This document shows, piece by piece, positions 42,770 through 54,021 of a stretch of 64,000 bases of DNA; position 1 is the stretch's first letter, and the number at the start of each line of letters is the position of its first letter. The stretch is from Flammulina velutipes. Its lineage: Eukaryota > Basidiomycota > Agaricomycetes > Agaricales > Physalacriaceae. The position numbers were made by a program, and so were the translations under genes. The notes under the pieces were generated by a model, which was not told the DNA's origin, searched no databases, and was given only the letters and a program-made list of their open reading frames with translations. The stretch is from positions 3,038,001-3,102,000 of the forward strand of contig CM022369.1 in the NCBI GenBank assembly GCA_011800155.1, given 5' to 3'.

Positions 42770-44194
42770 ATGTCTCTCGATATCCAGAAAGTCCGCAGCC
42801 ACTTCCCCGCTCTCAAATCGGGATTCATCTTCGCCGACAATGCTGGCGGCTCACAAGTCGCGAAAGAGGTGGCGGACAGAGTATACGACTACCTACTCAA
42901 CACCAACGTCCAACTCGGAGCGGACTACTCGATTTCCGTACTAAGCACCGACAAAGTAACCGTCGAAGCCCCCAAGGAAGCCGCCAAACTCTTCAATTGC
43001 TCCCCAGAGGAGGTAGTCTTCGGCCCCAGCTCCTCCGCGAACATGGAGAACCTAGCCAGGAGTCTAGACGGCAGCATCAAAGCAGGAGACGAATTCATCC
43101 TAACCGGAGAGCATGAAGGTTCGAGCCACCTGCGAGTCAATGTAGATCGATCTGATCAGAGTTGCAGCCAATAATGGTCCTTTCAAGAAGCTCGCCGCGC
43201 GCAGCGGAGCGATAGTGAAGTATTGGCGCCCATCGGCTACGAACCCCAACAACCCGTACTCCGTAGCACTGAAGACGGAGGAACTCCTCCCCCTGATCAC
43301 ATCGCGAACGCGTATCATTGCGTTTACCGCGTGCTCTAATATCCTCGGATCTATCGTACCCGTCAAGGAGGTCGTCAAAGCCGCGCGCCACGCCGCCAAA
43401 AAGCAGGGAGTGGAGGACCTACAGATCTCCATTGACTGTGTGGCGTATGCGCCACATAGGCTGATCGACGTTGATGACTGGGACGTCGATTATTGCGTGT
43501 TCTCCTTCTACAAGGTATACACATCCGCCTCAAAATTAAGCAACTCGTATTGACCTACACTTCAGGTATACGGCCCTCACACGTCTGCTCTCTACGTTCG
43601 CCAGCCCGCCCTGCACAAACTCACTTCCATTGTGCACCACTTCCTCAAGGTGGAAACTAAGACACATAAACTGCAGCCAGGAGGCCCGGGCTACGAGCTT
43701 GTGTACGGAACAACCGGGGTCATTCCCTACCTCCAATCCTTGACAGACAAAAAGGATCTGAAGGCGACATTTGCTGCGATCGCAGAGCACGAGCAGGACC
43801 TCGTGAAGCCTCTATTGGCATTCCTAACCGATCCAGCTCAAGAAGCGAGAGGCGTGCGAGTCGTTGGTCAAGAGCACTCTGGTCTGGATCGCGTCCCCAC
43901 AATCAGTTTCCTCGTGGTGGGAGAGAAACCAATCAAGAGCAAAGACGTCGTGAAAGCCTTTGATGCCAAAGGAGGTGTACGTTTCCTTCATGCGCGCCTC
44001 CGAGTCTCCTCTGCTGACTCCTTCTACAGATTGGGATCCGATATGGACATTTCTACGCCCATGGACTTATCGACAACCTCGAGCCCAAACTTGCTGATGT
44101 CGAAGATGGAATCGTAAGAATCTCGCTGGTTCATTATAACACTGTGGAGGAGGTGGATGCTATTATTGCAATCCTAAAGGAAGTACTGGCATGA
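42770..44194 (+). CDS. Class-V aminotransferase / cysteine desulfurase-like enzyme
   Basis: Exons 42770-43118, 43168-43514, 43566-43976 and 44030-44194, 423 residues, all phases consistent. PLP fold type I, closest by pattern to the VC1184 subfamily of cysteine desulfurase-like proteins: HFPALKSGFIFADNAGGSQV at the N-terminus, VVFGPSSSANMENLARSL and DEFILTGEHEANNGPFKKLA. Then ACSNILGSIVPVKEV, QISIDCVAYAPHRLIDVDDW (the Asp partner of the ring nitrogen in SIDCVAYAPHR) and FSFYKVYGPHTSALYV with the PLP-binding Lys. The C-terminal part has GIRYGHFYAHGLI and VRISLVHYNTVEEVDAI. No active-site Cys loop is obvious, so true desulfurase activity is uncertain. Confidence 0.87.
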
Positions 44195-44291
44195 ACGCAT
44201 CAATACAGGAAGAACAGTCAATCTATAAAGTAGTGTATACGTACAATCCAATCCCGTCTGAATCGCGAAGTCCAGCCGTATTTTGTCTATG

Positions 44292-45296
44292 CTATGCTGC
44301 GACAAAGTGAGGGAGCCCGATATGCCTCTTTGGGTATCCAACAAGTCCTCCCAGTTCCGCGTCGGCGTCCGCCTCCACCTCATAAGGCTGAAGAACACGA
44401 GGAAGCCATACATTATTCCATATCCGCTCGCTCTCCGGCGAGCCCCCCGCCGCAACGTTGCGAGACTGGGTATACTCCCAATAACTGGGAAACCATCCCG
44501 TACATTCAAAATCCAGCAACGCAGTCACGCGCCACTTGCCTGTCTCGTCCTTGTCAACAAGGACATTGCGCGCCGCAAAGTCATTGTGCGTAAGGACAAT
44601 GGGATATGTCGTCCTATGGAGGGTTTGCACGGATTCTGGGAGACTCTCTAGAGGATGTGCGTTACGGAGCTGCGTATTCATGTGGTCCTGATCGCGAAAT
44701 GGGCCGCTGAGTTCTTCGTATCTGTGTAGTCGATGGCAGAATATGGGACCTCCGATCACCGAAGCGATTGAGCCAGCAGACACGGCAGTTAATGGGCGTT
44801 TTACGCTCCGTAGTTCGTCCATGATTGTCCGCAATTGTATTTGGAGGTCCTCGGCCTCACTATCTGAGAGCGTCAAAATGATTGATTTGAGCGATACACC
44901 AGGCAAGCGCTCCATGATGATGTATCGGTCGAAGAGCCAGCGAAACTGGAAGTATACGCGCGGGAGCGGGATAGTCGTATGAGACCTGAGGAATCGTATG
45001 GTCGCGATTTCCGTGTCGACAGTTACCGAGCGCCCATGATGATAGTCCTTCACATAATACAAGGCCTGCAAGCCTGAACCTATAGAAGCCTGTTTGTAAG
45101 ACAGATAGAACAATGATAGAATTTATGTGAACTCGCGTTTCCAGATTGAACTAACGATACGTGTCCCAAAGTTCCGTAGCCGTAAAAAGGCGTACAGGGA
45201 TTCAAAGTAGAGCGTCTTGAGTAACGGATACTTGCGAAAAGTGGCGGTGTGGTCGGTGTACCATCCTGTTCGGCGGTCAAAACCATTTCCATGCAT
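44292..45296 (-). CDS. APH-type phosphotransferase, copy 1
   Basis: Two exons, 45137-45296 and 44292-45079, 315 residues. The paralogue at 46715-47702 fixes the join; here the donor is GC (GCGAGT at 45136) where the paralogue has GTGAGT. The start chosen is the ATG at 45296 (MHGNGFDRRTGWY). Kinase-like fold of the aminoglycoside/choline kinase type: TEIATIRFLRSHTTIPLPRV, YIIMERLPGVSLKSII, the catalytic loop LTHNDFAARNVLVDKDE (H-x-D-x4-N) and ALLDFECTGWFPSYWEY (metal Asp). Fungal APH proteins are numerous and their substrates mostly unknown. It faces the small gene at 45779 across 482 bp. Confidence 0.85.
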
Positions 45297-45778
45297 ATTG
45301 CTGTCCACGACGTATAACGTAGAATGCTGTCGCGCCTTATGGGGGAGTGGAGGACAAGTGGGACTCGGAGGGTCAGAGGCACGATAATGCGAGCAAATTA
45401 CAGGATGAGGGATGAGAGACTGAGAGTAACCTAACCACAACCAAACCAATACAAAGGCCCGGGATTTGCCGGACGGGCAACACGTTCACCAACGTTCATT
45501 TGAATCTTCTTTCGATGTGTCTGTCCACCAGTGGTTGACTCGCTGCTCTCGCACTCCGGTGGAATCTCCTATCACCTATAACAATAATTTGAACGGCTTG
45601 TATATATACATAAGATTTATGGTTTTATTATTTCAAGGTTTCTCACGATACTTACCCACAGCATCAGGCGATGCCATCATGTAGGTTGAGATAACAGCAA
45701 CCTCCGTCTTGGATTGGAGTAAAATACGACTGTACGTCTACTCCAAGCCTTGTGTGCTATGTACTTACTAGTTACAGT
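45297..45778. promoter_or_regulatory. Divergent promoter region of module copy 1
   Basis: 5' regions of the APH gene (minus) and the small papain-like gene (plus). The TATATATACATAAG stretch at about 45600 may be a core promoter element. An upstream 5' UTR intron ending GTTACAG just before the small gene's ATG is possible. Confidence 0.35.
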
Positions 45779-46327
45779 ATGCCACCACACATCTTTATTG
45801 GTCTTTACAAGACCGAGCAACACCGTCCTCAACTCGGCATCTGGCACTGGGCCATCGTGGTTCAGCCAACGGACGAAACACCCCTATACAGCAAGCTTGA
45901 TTGCTGGTCTGTTGGAGAAGATGACTATGGCATATGGAAATCAAACCATAGACTCAAAGCCAACGGTCGGGGTGTGAGCCTTCTCGACAGTGGGCGCTTT
46001 TTCGCCCTCGTCAGGCTCCCCGATATCACGGCATCTATAAAACAGCTCGACGAACTACTTTCAGATCAGGATGCAGAACAAGGCAACACTGCGCTAGTTG
46101 TGGGACGGGGACAGTGGTCCTGCGCGCAGTGGGTTATTCGAGCGCTGCAGGAGATCCTTGCCAAGGGCTGGTTTACCACTGAGCCAGTTGGGAATCTGTC
46201 AGATAGTACGGCGTATTACGACTTTATTCGCAGATCGAAGGGAGCGATGTGCGAGCTAGCGCTTGCAAACAACCTGACAGGCGCAGAATATGTTGGCACA
46301 GTGGTGGATGGTATCCGCGTCCTCTAG
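45779..46327 (+). CDS. Small protein with possible permuted papain-like (LRAT/PPPDE-type) fold, copy 1
   Basis: Single coding exon, 182 residues, ATG at 45779 directly after a TTACAG acceptor-like site. Seen: HIFIGLYKT, GIWHWAIVVQPTDETPL, DDYGIWKSNHRLKANG, FFALVRLPDI, ALVVGRGQWSCAQWVIRALQ, TAYYDFIRRSKGAMCELALA and a C-terminal VVDGIRVL. An early His inside a beta strand (WHWAIVV) with a later Cys at a helix start (SCAQWVI) is the order seen in permuted papain-like folds such as LRAT and PPPDE. That assignment is inference. No signal peptide. 75 percent or more of its residues match copy 2 by eye. Confidence 0.75.
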   Translation: MPPHIFIGLYKTEQHRPQLGIWHWAIVVQPTDETPLYSKLDCWSVGEDDYGIWKSNHRLKANGRGVSLLDSGRFFALVRLPDITASIKQLDELLSDQDAEQGNTALVVGRGQWSCAQWVIRALQEILAKGWFTTEPVGNLSDSTAYYDFIRRSKGAMCELALANNLTGAEYVGTVVDGIRVL

Positions 46328-46714
46328 CGGTCTTGGTAGGTCAAGGTTACTAGCTACTCAATGTACAAAATATATTTATTATATCTCCTCAATATCAAGC
46401 AAGTTGTGGCGTAGAGTGTGATAAATACCACACGATTCGGATTCTGAATACCTCTATTATAGTAAATCCAAATAGTTGATATTCAATTCAACCCTCTCCC
46501 TTTACTAGTAGACCAGATACATCATCTCTCTCAGGCTTGAGCCTGAGTCTTCTACACCCAGCTCTCACTCCACTCCGGCCAGACATCCTTACTCCAGGTT
46601 CCAGCCTTAGAGGATGTACTAGCATGAAAGTATCAAGCACAATCAATGGATAAAGAATTATAGTTATACATACCCAATCTTCTCTAAATCGAGGAAGTCC
46701 AAGCCATTTCAGGA
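46328..46714. other. Convergent spacer between module copies
   Basis: 3' region of the small gene copy 1 and of APH copy 2. Contains TGTGGCGTAG at about 46404. It still resembles parts of the 3' flank seen after copy 2 (TCAATGTA-CAA-TATATTTAT). No gene. Confidence 0.4.
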
Positions 46715-47702
46715 TTATGGCGTGACAAAGTATGGAAGCCCGATATGCCTCTTGGGGTATCCAACGAGTCCCCCCAGCTCCGCATCTGCGTCTGCCTCCA
46801 CCTCGTAAGGCTGGAGTACGCGAGGGAGCCACACGGTGTTCCATATCCGCTCGCTCTCCGGCGAACCCCCCGCCGCAACGTTACGAGATTGGGTATACTC
46901 CCAATAACTAGGAAACCATCCTGTACATTCAAAATCCAGCAACGCAGTCACGCGCCACTGGCCCGTCTTGTCCTTATCGACGAGGATATTACGTGTTGCA
47001 AAGTCATTGTGCGTGAGGACTATAGGATATGTCGTTCGATGGACGGTTTGCACGGATTCTGGGAGATTCTCTAGAGGATGTGCGTTACGGAGTTGCGTAT
47101 TCATGTGGTCCTGATCGCGAAATGGGCCGCTGAGCTCTTCGTTTCTGTGGAGTCGATGACAAAAGATGGGTCCTCCAATGACTGAAGCGATGGTAGATGT
47201 GGATGACGGGCGTTTTACGCTCCGTAGTTCGTCCATGATCGCCCGCAATTGGGTCTGAAGTACCTCGGCCTCGTGATCTGAGAGTGTCCGGATGACTGTA
47301 TCGAGTTCCACTCCAGGCAAGCGCTCCATGATAATATAGCGGTCGAAGAGCCAGCGGAATTGGAAGTATACGCGAGGGACGGGGATAGTTGTGTGAGACC
47401 TGAGGAATTGTATAGTCGCGACTTCCGTGTCGACGCTTATGTTTCGTTTGTAATAATAAGATTTCACATAATACAAACGTTGCAATCCCGAGCCTGTAGA
47501 TGATAGTGTGAATAGAAGTGATAGAGTATTCGTTCACTCACTCACGCTTCCAAATTGAACACACGGTACGTGTCCCAAAAGTTCGCAGCCTCCAATAGGT
47601 GTCTAATGTTCGAGAGTAGATTTTATACAGCCATCGATAACGGTAGAAAGGGGGAAGCGAGCTGTACCATATTGTTCGACGGTCGAAGTTGCTTTCAGGC
47701 AT
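46715..47702 (-). CDS. APH-type phosphotransferase, copy 2
   Basis: Two exons, 47546-47702 and 46715-47493, 311 residues, intron 52 bp with the canonical donor GTGAGT. The start ATG at 47702 gives MPESNFDRRTIWYSSLPPFY. Conserved kinase features are the same as in copy 1: TIPVPRVYFQFRWLFDRYII, LTHNDFATRNILVDKDKTGQ with the catalytic His-Asn-Asp and Asn, and LLDFECTGWFPSYWEYTQSR. The C-terminal 150 residues are nearly identical to copy 1, while the first exon differs strongly, so the N-terminus is diverging or was exchanged. It faces the small gene copy 2 across 358 bp. Confidence 0.85.
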
Positions 47703-48060
47703 GGTCAAGATCAGGTCAAGATTAAAACACGGCAAATAAGCGGCTCAGCTCCCAACTCAGCTCAACGTGGCTCGGAGTTCGGCATAGTTATAAGGATCAT
47801 TATGGTTTGATTCTTCAGGCGGCATACGCGTATGTATTCAGAATCCTAGACGGCCCGTCTGATACTGTTTGAACACAATGGTCCATGGAAGAAGATTGAC
47901 TACTGCATATTGATCCGCAGATCGGCGCGGAAGCAAGCCATGCAACGGATCACGCCGATGGTTTCGTTCCTCTTGCTTGTCCCACGAATGACGATTGAGT
48001 TGAACAAAGGTAGGCTTGTACGACTTCAACGTTTTACTACACATCAGCCAACGACCGCAG
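47703..48060. promoter_or_regulatory. Divergent promoter region of module copy 2
   Basis: 5' regions of APH copy 2 and small gene copy 2. A likely 5' UTR intron runs from GTAGGC at 48009 to CCGCAG at 48060, placing the ATG immediately after the acceptor. Confidence 0.4.
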
Positions 48061-48615
48061 ATGTCTCAATCCCCACGCATCTTCATCAGTCTCGACAAAA
48101 CCGAGCCACATCGTCCCCAAGCCGGCGTGTGGCACTGGTCCATCGTCGTCCAACCAACAGCTGAGACCCCTCTGAGCCACGAACTTGATCGCTGGTCCAT
48201 CGGAGAAGACACCGATGGGATATGGAAGACAAACCACAGACTCAAAGCCTCCGGGAACGCTGTCACCCTCTACCGAGAAGCAAATTTCTTCGCTCTCGTC
48301 AAGCTGCCCCCGATCACCGCGTCAAAAGAACAGCTAGATGCATTTCTGTCGGAACAGGATGCAGAGCAGGGCGATACTGCGCTGGTTGTGGGGCGGGGAG
48401 AGTGGTCCTGCGCACAGTGGGTTATTCGGGTGTTGCAAGAGATCTCTGCCAAGGGGTGGTTCACGGCTGAGCCAGAGGGTAACCTGGCTGATTGCACGGC
48501 GTATTACGACTTTATTCGTAGATCGAAAGGCGCAATGTGCGAGATAGCGCTTTCGAACGGCATGACAAGTGCAGCATTCGTTGGGGAGATGGTAAATGGT
48601 ATCCGCGTCCTCTAG
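48061..48615 (+). CDS. Small protein with possible permuted papain-like fold, copy 2
   Basis: 184 residues from the ATG at 48061 (MSQSPRIFISLDKTEPHRPQ). Shared blocks with copy 1: AGVWHWSIVVQPTAETPL, DGIWKTNHRLKASG, FFALVKLPPITASKEQLDAF, ALVVGRGEWSCAQWVIRVLQ, AKGWFTAEPEGNL, YYDFIRRSKGAMCEIALSNG and VNGIRVL. The candidate catalytic His (WHW) and Cys (SCAQW) are kept in both copies, arguing that they matter. Function is not known to me. Confidence 0.75.
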   Translation: MSQSPRIFISLDKTEPHRPQAGVWHWSIVVQPTAETPLSHELDRWSIGEDTDGIWKTNHRLKASGNAVTLYREANFFALVKLPPITASKEQLDAFLSEQDAEQGDTALVVGRGEWSCAQWVIRVLQEISAKGWFTAEPEGNLADCTAYYDFIRRSKGAMCEIALSNGMTSAAFVGEMVNGIRVL

Positions 48616-48764
48616 TGGTCGGTGAAGTTTGCTAGCCACTCAATGTATCAAGTATATTTATGACAACAAATTTGTGGCGCAGTGCTAGCTCGGGCGATAC
48701 ATACAACAATATCTAAACTCTAAATAACCTCTACACACAGTAAGTACATCTAAATATTCGATAT

Positions 48765-50241
48765 TCAACTCACCCCAGCCTTCGCCCGCTGCTCCTTCAG
48801 CCACTCCAACGACTTATACTTGATCGGATACATCGTCTCCCTCTTCTGCGTCCTCTCATCATTCCACTCCGGCAAAACATCCTTCAACTCCGGTCGAGCC
48901 TTAACGACATCCTCCTTCAACGCAATAGCATACTCCTGCTCAAACGTGCCCAGCACGCCATAAACGTACAACGCAGATGGGTCCTCCAGCGAATTGCGCC
49001 ACTCAGCGATAGCCTTCAACCGATTAGTTTCGAACACCAGTCGTTCTTCTACCGTCTCTGGATATGCGATCTCTCCGCGCCACACCAGGGAGAGCCAGGT
49101 GCTCTGGAGATCACCGATCGTGAATGGGGTGTAGCACATCATGGACACGGTAAACGCGAGGCTTGGGTTGTGAGCGTACAGGATGTACCGGTGGAGAGAT
49201 GGTATGCGATGGGGGGTCGGCGGGGGAGTCATCAGAGGCTGAACCTGGTTATCCTCTTTGAGAACATGCAAAAACCGCGGGAAGGGTTCGTAGCCTGTCC
49301 CAACGAGAACGGCGTCGATATCGGAGATGATGGTGCCATCTCTGAGCGTCGCAGTGACTTTGTTGTTTTCGTTCAGCGCGTATTTGACAACTGGCGACAC
49401 GTCCTTGATCCTCTCGTCCGGGAGATTGGGAAATCCGGGGAAGGAAGGTCTACGGATGCTCCGATAGACGGGCGTTTGCGCAACAGGCGCGAGTTGAGCG
49501 GCCATGTCGTTGGATGAATTGGCGTTGCCGATGATGAGGACACGCTAATCCTTCGCTCAGTAATCATTGAAATCAAAGGAAGTTGGAAATATGAACCTTG
49601 CCATCGAATCCTGAAGGGCCTCTCCACCACTTAGCATGAAGCGCGATATTCTTCTCCTTCAACTCTTCCAATCCCTCCGTCTCTGGCCAAACTGGATTAT
49701 CATACCAGCTAACAGCCACAACAACCGCGTCCCAAACCTCCTCCTTCTCCTTCCCCCCATCGTTCCAATCATTAAACACAACCTTCCACCCCGCCCCATC
49801 CGCCAGCTCCTGCACCAGCGTAATCTCCGTGTTCAAACGAATCTGGCCGTTCTTCAAGTAGGGCGCAGCGAAGGCTTTGAGGTAGTCGTGCGTCTCTGTG
49901 AGGGTCGGGAAGGGCTGGTGTGGCGTCGAAGGCGGCTCTGGGAAGGGGAAGTGCGAGAAGGAGAGGTATTCGGGGAGGACGTTGCCGATTAGGCCTGGGT
50001 AGGACGGGGATGGCCAGCGCGGCTTTGGGTCGTCTGGTTGGGGCGCGTCGAGGTACCTGTGCGCATCAGTGAGTGGGGATCTAGGATTCTTTTTTGGGGG
50101 GGGGACGTACCATACACCTCCGACGTCGTCCCTCCTCTCGGCCAGCTCGACGCGCTCGAATTGTCCGATCTCAGTCAGATTCCGCAGAGAGACGAGTCCA
50201 GCGGGGCCACCGCCGATTACGAGCACTCGTTTGGGCGCCAT
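48765..50241 (-). CDS. Flavin-containing monooxygenase (FMO-like)
   Basis: Three exons with introns 50057-50110 (54 bp) and 49545-49596 (52 bp); 456 residues from the ATG at 50241. The N-terminus has the FAD site (VLVIGGGPAGLVSLRNL), then E-R-R-DDVGGVWYLDAP across intron 1. An FMO-type segment LSFSHFPFPEPPSTPHQPFP and DAVVVAVSWYDNPVWPE follow; a second dinucleotide-binding segment is RVLIIGNANSSND, where the usual GxGxSA is altered. The C-terminal part has AVLVGTGYEPFP and YILYAHNPSLAFTVSMMCY. FMO enzymes oxygenate soft nucleophiles such as S or N using NADPH. Intron 1 is in frame without a stop, so retention is possible. It abuts the duplicated kinase module. Confidence 0.88.
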
Positions 50242-50562
50242 GGATGGATGATGACGGGAAGAGAAAAAGATCGAAATCACTCAGATGTCCGTTCGATGTC
50301 GCCATTTTTAATCGTCGCCCTCGATCCTTGAAGTCTAGACATATAAATTGCGTTCTGGATAGCTCTGCATGATGGTCGGAGAGGTGAATGCATGATGCGA
50401 CCGTCCGTCATGATGGTCGAAGAAGGGAGACATACCTCTCCAGCGATCGAAAAAAAAATCGATTGAAGAGTACAATACATACTGATAAAGAAGCACAACA
50501 GTCTTTTGCACAAATACAACATCTTTATCTTTATCTCTAAAAGTACCAATTGTCAATTATCC
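50242..50562. other. Spacer FMO to HET-C
   Basis: 5' region of FMO and 3' region of the HET-C gene; no additional gene seen. Confidence 0.35.
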
Positions 50563-53500
50563 TCACCATCCACCTCCCCCAGCTTGTGGGAACCCAGGCG
50601 GTCCTCCAGGCTGATTATTATACGGCTGGAAACCTCCCGGTCCAGGAGGAGGCGGGGGCGGTTGCCCATACCCTCCCGGGCCTCCTCCATACCCAGCATC
50701 AGGGAACCCAGGGAACGATGGCCCGGACCCAGGGAACGAAGGCGCATACGACGGTTCTGCGCCGGGGAACGATGGGCCAGAATCAGCGCCAGGGAACGAC
50801 GGGCCAGTACCAGGGAACGAAGGCGCTTGGCCGGGGAACGTAGGAGGTGGCGAGTACGCCGGCGCGTAGCCAGCGTGGTGCGGAGGCTCATATTGCCCGG
50901 GAGGTGGTCCAGATGGCGCGCCGCCGTACGAGTACGAGGACGGAGCCGCATGCGAATCCGGAGGACCAGATGGTGGGCGGTAGGATGATCCACCTTTGGG
51001 CGGGAGAGGAGGAGGTGCACCGTACGATGACTGAGCACCGCCAGCACCATACGAAGACTGGGCTCCACCGGCACCGTACGAAGACTGTGCCCCACCAGCA
51101 CCATACGAAGACTGTGCCCCACCACCATAGTACGACGACGCCTCCCCAGTCATAGGTGCCGAAGAGCTCTGGCTCTGCGAATGACTATGGCTATGACCAT
51201 GCTCGCCAGCATGTCCACCAGGATACCCAGCCCCGCTTCCACTACCCCCACCATCCCGTTTGTTTCCTGCACCTCCACCAAAGATCGCCGTAGCCTGCGA
51301 GACTCCCGGGATGTTCTGAACGTAATTTTGGACGGAATGCTGCATCTGCACGCCTTGGTTGTGTGCATACGATCCCTCTGCGGGAGGCTTGCCTCCGGAG
51401 CCCTCGATACGCTTGTTGTTTCCGCTGCGCACTGACTCCTTGGATAACCGATTCAATAACTCTTTCTGGGTCTTCCCTTGGTCCTGGAACCATTTGTGCA
51501 GACATTGCATCATGTCCTTCTGGACCTTGCTGTTGTTGTTCATGAAATCGGGGTGGAATCTTTTGCACAAAGTCAGAAGATTCTCAACGACGGACTCAAA
51601 TTTTACTGACAAGCATTGCAAAACTTCCTCGGTGACTTGGTGAACGTTCATAGAATTGTCGTCCCATGCTCTCGTCACCAGTCCGACGGTGTGGATCTAG
51701 AGCGGACGTCAGAACGGGGGCGGCGTGAACTCAAAAAATATGAACGTACAAGCACAGTCTTAGCAATTTGTCCAGCAGGTTCGTTGAGGATCAAGTTCTG
51801 GCCAACATTCAGTAAAGCGTCGAGCTACAATGACGTGAACTCACAAAATGATCTTTACTCAAGAAAGAGTGGGTTGGGTCCGACTTTACATGCTATCAGA
51901 TTACAAGATAGGATGGAGGGGAGTTAGGCTTACTGCACGAGGGTCGTTGAACACCTCATATTGATCATGGCTATCAATAACTTCTGTCGCAGCGGACGAC
52001 AGCCCGGTGGTGGCAGATTGAAGGATAGGCTTCAAGAACGGCTCAAGAGTCGTGAACACAAAGACTTTCGACACATTAGAACTAAGCAAGTCATCCGATA
52101 GACTGACATACCAGAAATCCCATCCATTATGCTCTCAATAAGCGAACCAAGGCCTGGGATCTTCTCTGTGAAAGGCTGAGCACACATGGTTCGTAAAAAC
52201 AGAATTATCGCTCACCAATTGTCTTCTCTATTTTCTTGACCACAGAGTCACGGAAGCTCAACACTTGCCACAATACTGCATGGAGCTCCTGCGGTGACAT
52301 CTCCTCAGGCTTCTTGCCTCCCTGTGACGGTCCCGCGCGGATCCTCTCGATGTTATCCATCTCCCTCGACATATCCCCACCAGCGCCACCAGGAAGAGCT
52401 CCAAACAGAGATCTCAAAGAATCCGCAGGACCTCCCCGAGAACCAGGACCCGATTTCGACCGTGCTTGGCTCATTTTCTTATTAAGGTCACTGACAGACG
52501 CTTCGCTCAGCTTGTCTCCAGCCTCGCCAAGCAAGGAATGGATAAAGTCGCTTCCACCAAAGGTTCCGGTGACGATGGGCGAAACCCATTTGCCGTTGGG
52601 AGCTTGGATTCGAACATTGTCTCCGACGTGCGTGAAGACCTGCTGGTGTCCCATCGCCACAAGGGCAATCTCGCAGAAGTTGGAGTGAGCGGAGAAGTCT
52701 TCCAAAGTATGTAGTGCCGTCCCGAGTAGGCGGAATGACTCGTACAAGTCAGCCTTTTGGCCGTTGGAGCGGTGTTGACGTCCATGATGGATGCACTTTT
52801 CGAGGTTTCGGCGCACGAGAGCTTTCGATGTGTCCCAGCCGCCTTGTTCGTTGGCGATGTAGTTCTTCATTCCTGATCTGGGATCCACTTCGAGTTCTCT
52901 TGGCTAAGATTGATATGAGGATTGACTGGGCAAAGTGGCCAAAGTAGATACTGACGTCAACGGGACCACGAAGCCCAGGATGATACTTGCGCGCATCCTC
53001 GCCCTCCCCGTACCCTTTGGGGTTGTCGATATGTTCTGTAGGGAGGTAGCAGCCTAGGCGCTCAGCAGTGACTTCAAATTCGTTCGTAGCGTAACCGTGG
53101 GCAAGGAATCCAAGGACCATGCACAAGTTGATGATAGTCTGACCGGTCGTGTGAGAGATGAATAAGTTGGTAGAGGGGCGGGCACACCTGAATCGGAAGT
53201 TTCTTCAACCCAGTAATGTCAACAGCCTGAGATAATGATGAGGAAGTGCCACAAAGTAAGACTCGCCACCAACCTGACTGTAATCGCGTAACCAATTGCT
53301 GAAGAGGTCGTCAGTCCACTAGATAGTCATCCGAGTATCTCAACGCACCCAAAATACACGCGTTTGATGTCCAACCCACCAAATTTGCTTTTCCCGATGA
53401 TGCTTGCTAGAGCAAATCCGCTAGAGCCTTTCTTCGCCAATTCGGCCAGTGCATCTTCCTACCCAGCCAGTCAGACGGGGATGGATGTAACAGATAGATT

Positions 53501-53710
53501 CCATACGATATCTCCGTGTCGAAATGCTTTGCCTTCGAGGTATGCGAAGCTGAAAGCATCCGATTAGATGTGGCGGCAGCGATGGCTGTGCAATAGTACG
53601 CACGATGGAATATTGCCTGCGCCGAACGCATACACCCCGCTTCCCGAAAGGCAGACGCCAAAGATAAAGACGAAGAGAAAAAGAAACGAAGGCATATTAT
53701 TCTTCGACAT
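50563..53710 (-). CDS. het-c: HET-C heterokaryon incompatibility homologue
   Basis: Many-exon gene. The ATG at 53710 is in frame with a second at 53695; either opens a signal peptide (MPSFLFLFVFIFGVCLSG) followed by the HET-C start AFGAGNIPS. Next come NWLRDYSQAVDITGLKKLPI, LGFLAHGYATNEFEVTAERL, CYLPTEHIDNPKGYGEGEDA, GMKNYIANEQGGWDTSKALV and LGTALHTLEDFSAHSNFCEI, the core of the family. A conserved helical region (MSPQELHAVLWQVLSFRDSV) follows. The C-terminal 250 residues are Gly/Ser/Pro/Tyr-rich with four tandem SSYGAGGAQ units and many SFPG repeats, ending GGGGW. In Neurospora, het-c alleles trigger incompatibility together with pin-c; secretion and a glycine-rich tail are shared. Whether it acts in self-recognition here is unknown. 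Confidence 0.92.
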
Positions 53711-54021
53711 GATGGTAAGAAAGGAAGAAGCTATGGGCGCTCTTCAGGAGAGACTCAGACCGCCTCGGATGATGGTTGCACTGCAAAGCTGTGATTATTA
53801 TCTATTCGGGCGCTGTGCGAAAATGACAATTCGCTCGATCTCCTCTGCGTTCATCGCTGCGCATTCTCATAGTCACACTCGAGTCTCGACGCCGAAGGAA
53901 GGGAGCGCAGCGGCGTCATGATTATTTATTTTGTTTATTATTTTTGCGCTTATGTCGCGACAATCCCGGCCCTAAAGCGATCTATGTAGCTACTATCATA
54001 CAACACTGGTTTACAGAAATA
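53711..54021. other. Spacer upstream of HET-C
   Basis: Holds the HET-C 5' region and the 3' end of the coiled-coil gene. Frames across it are antisense or fragmentary. Nothing else seen. Confidence 0.35.
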
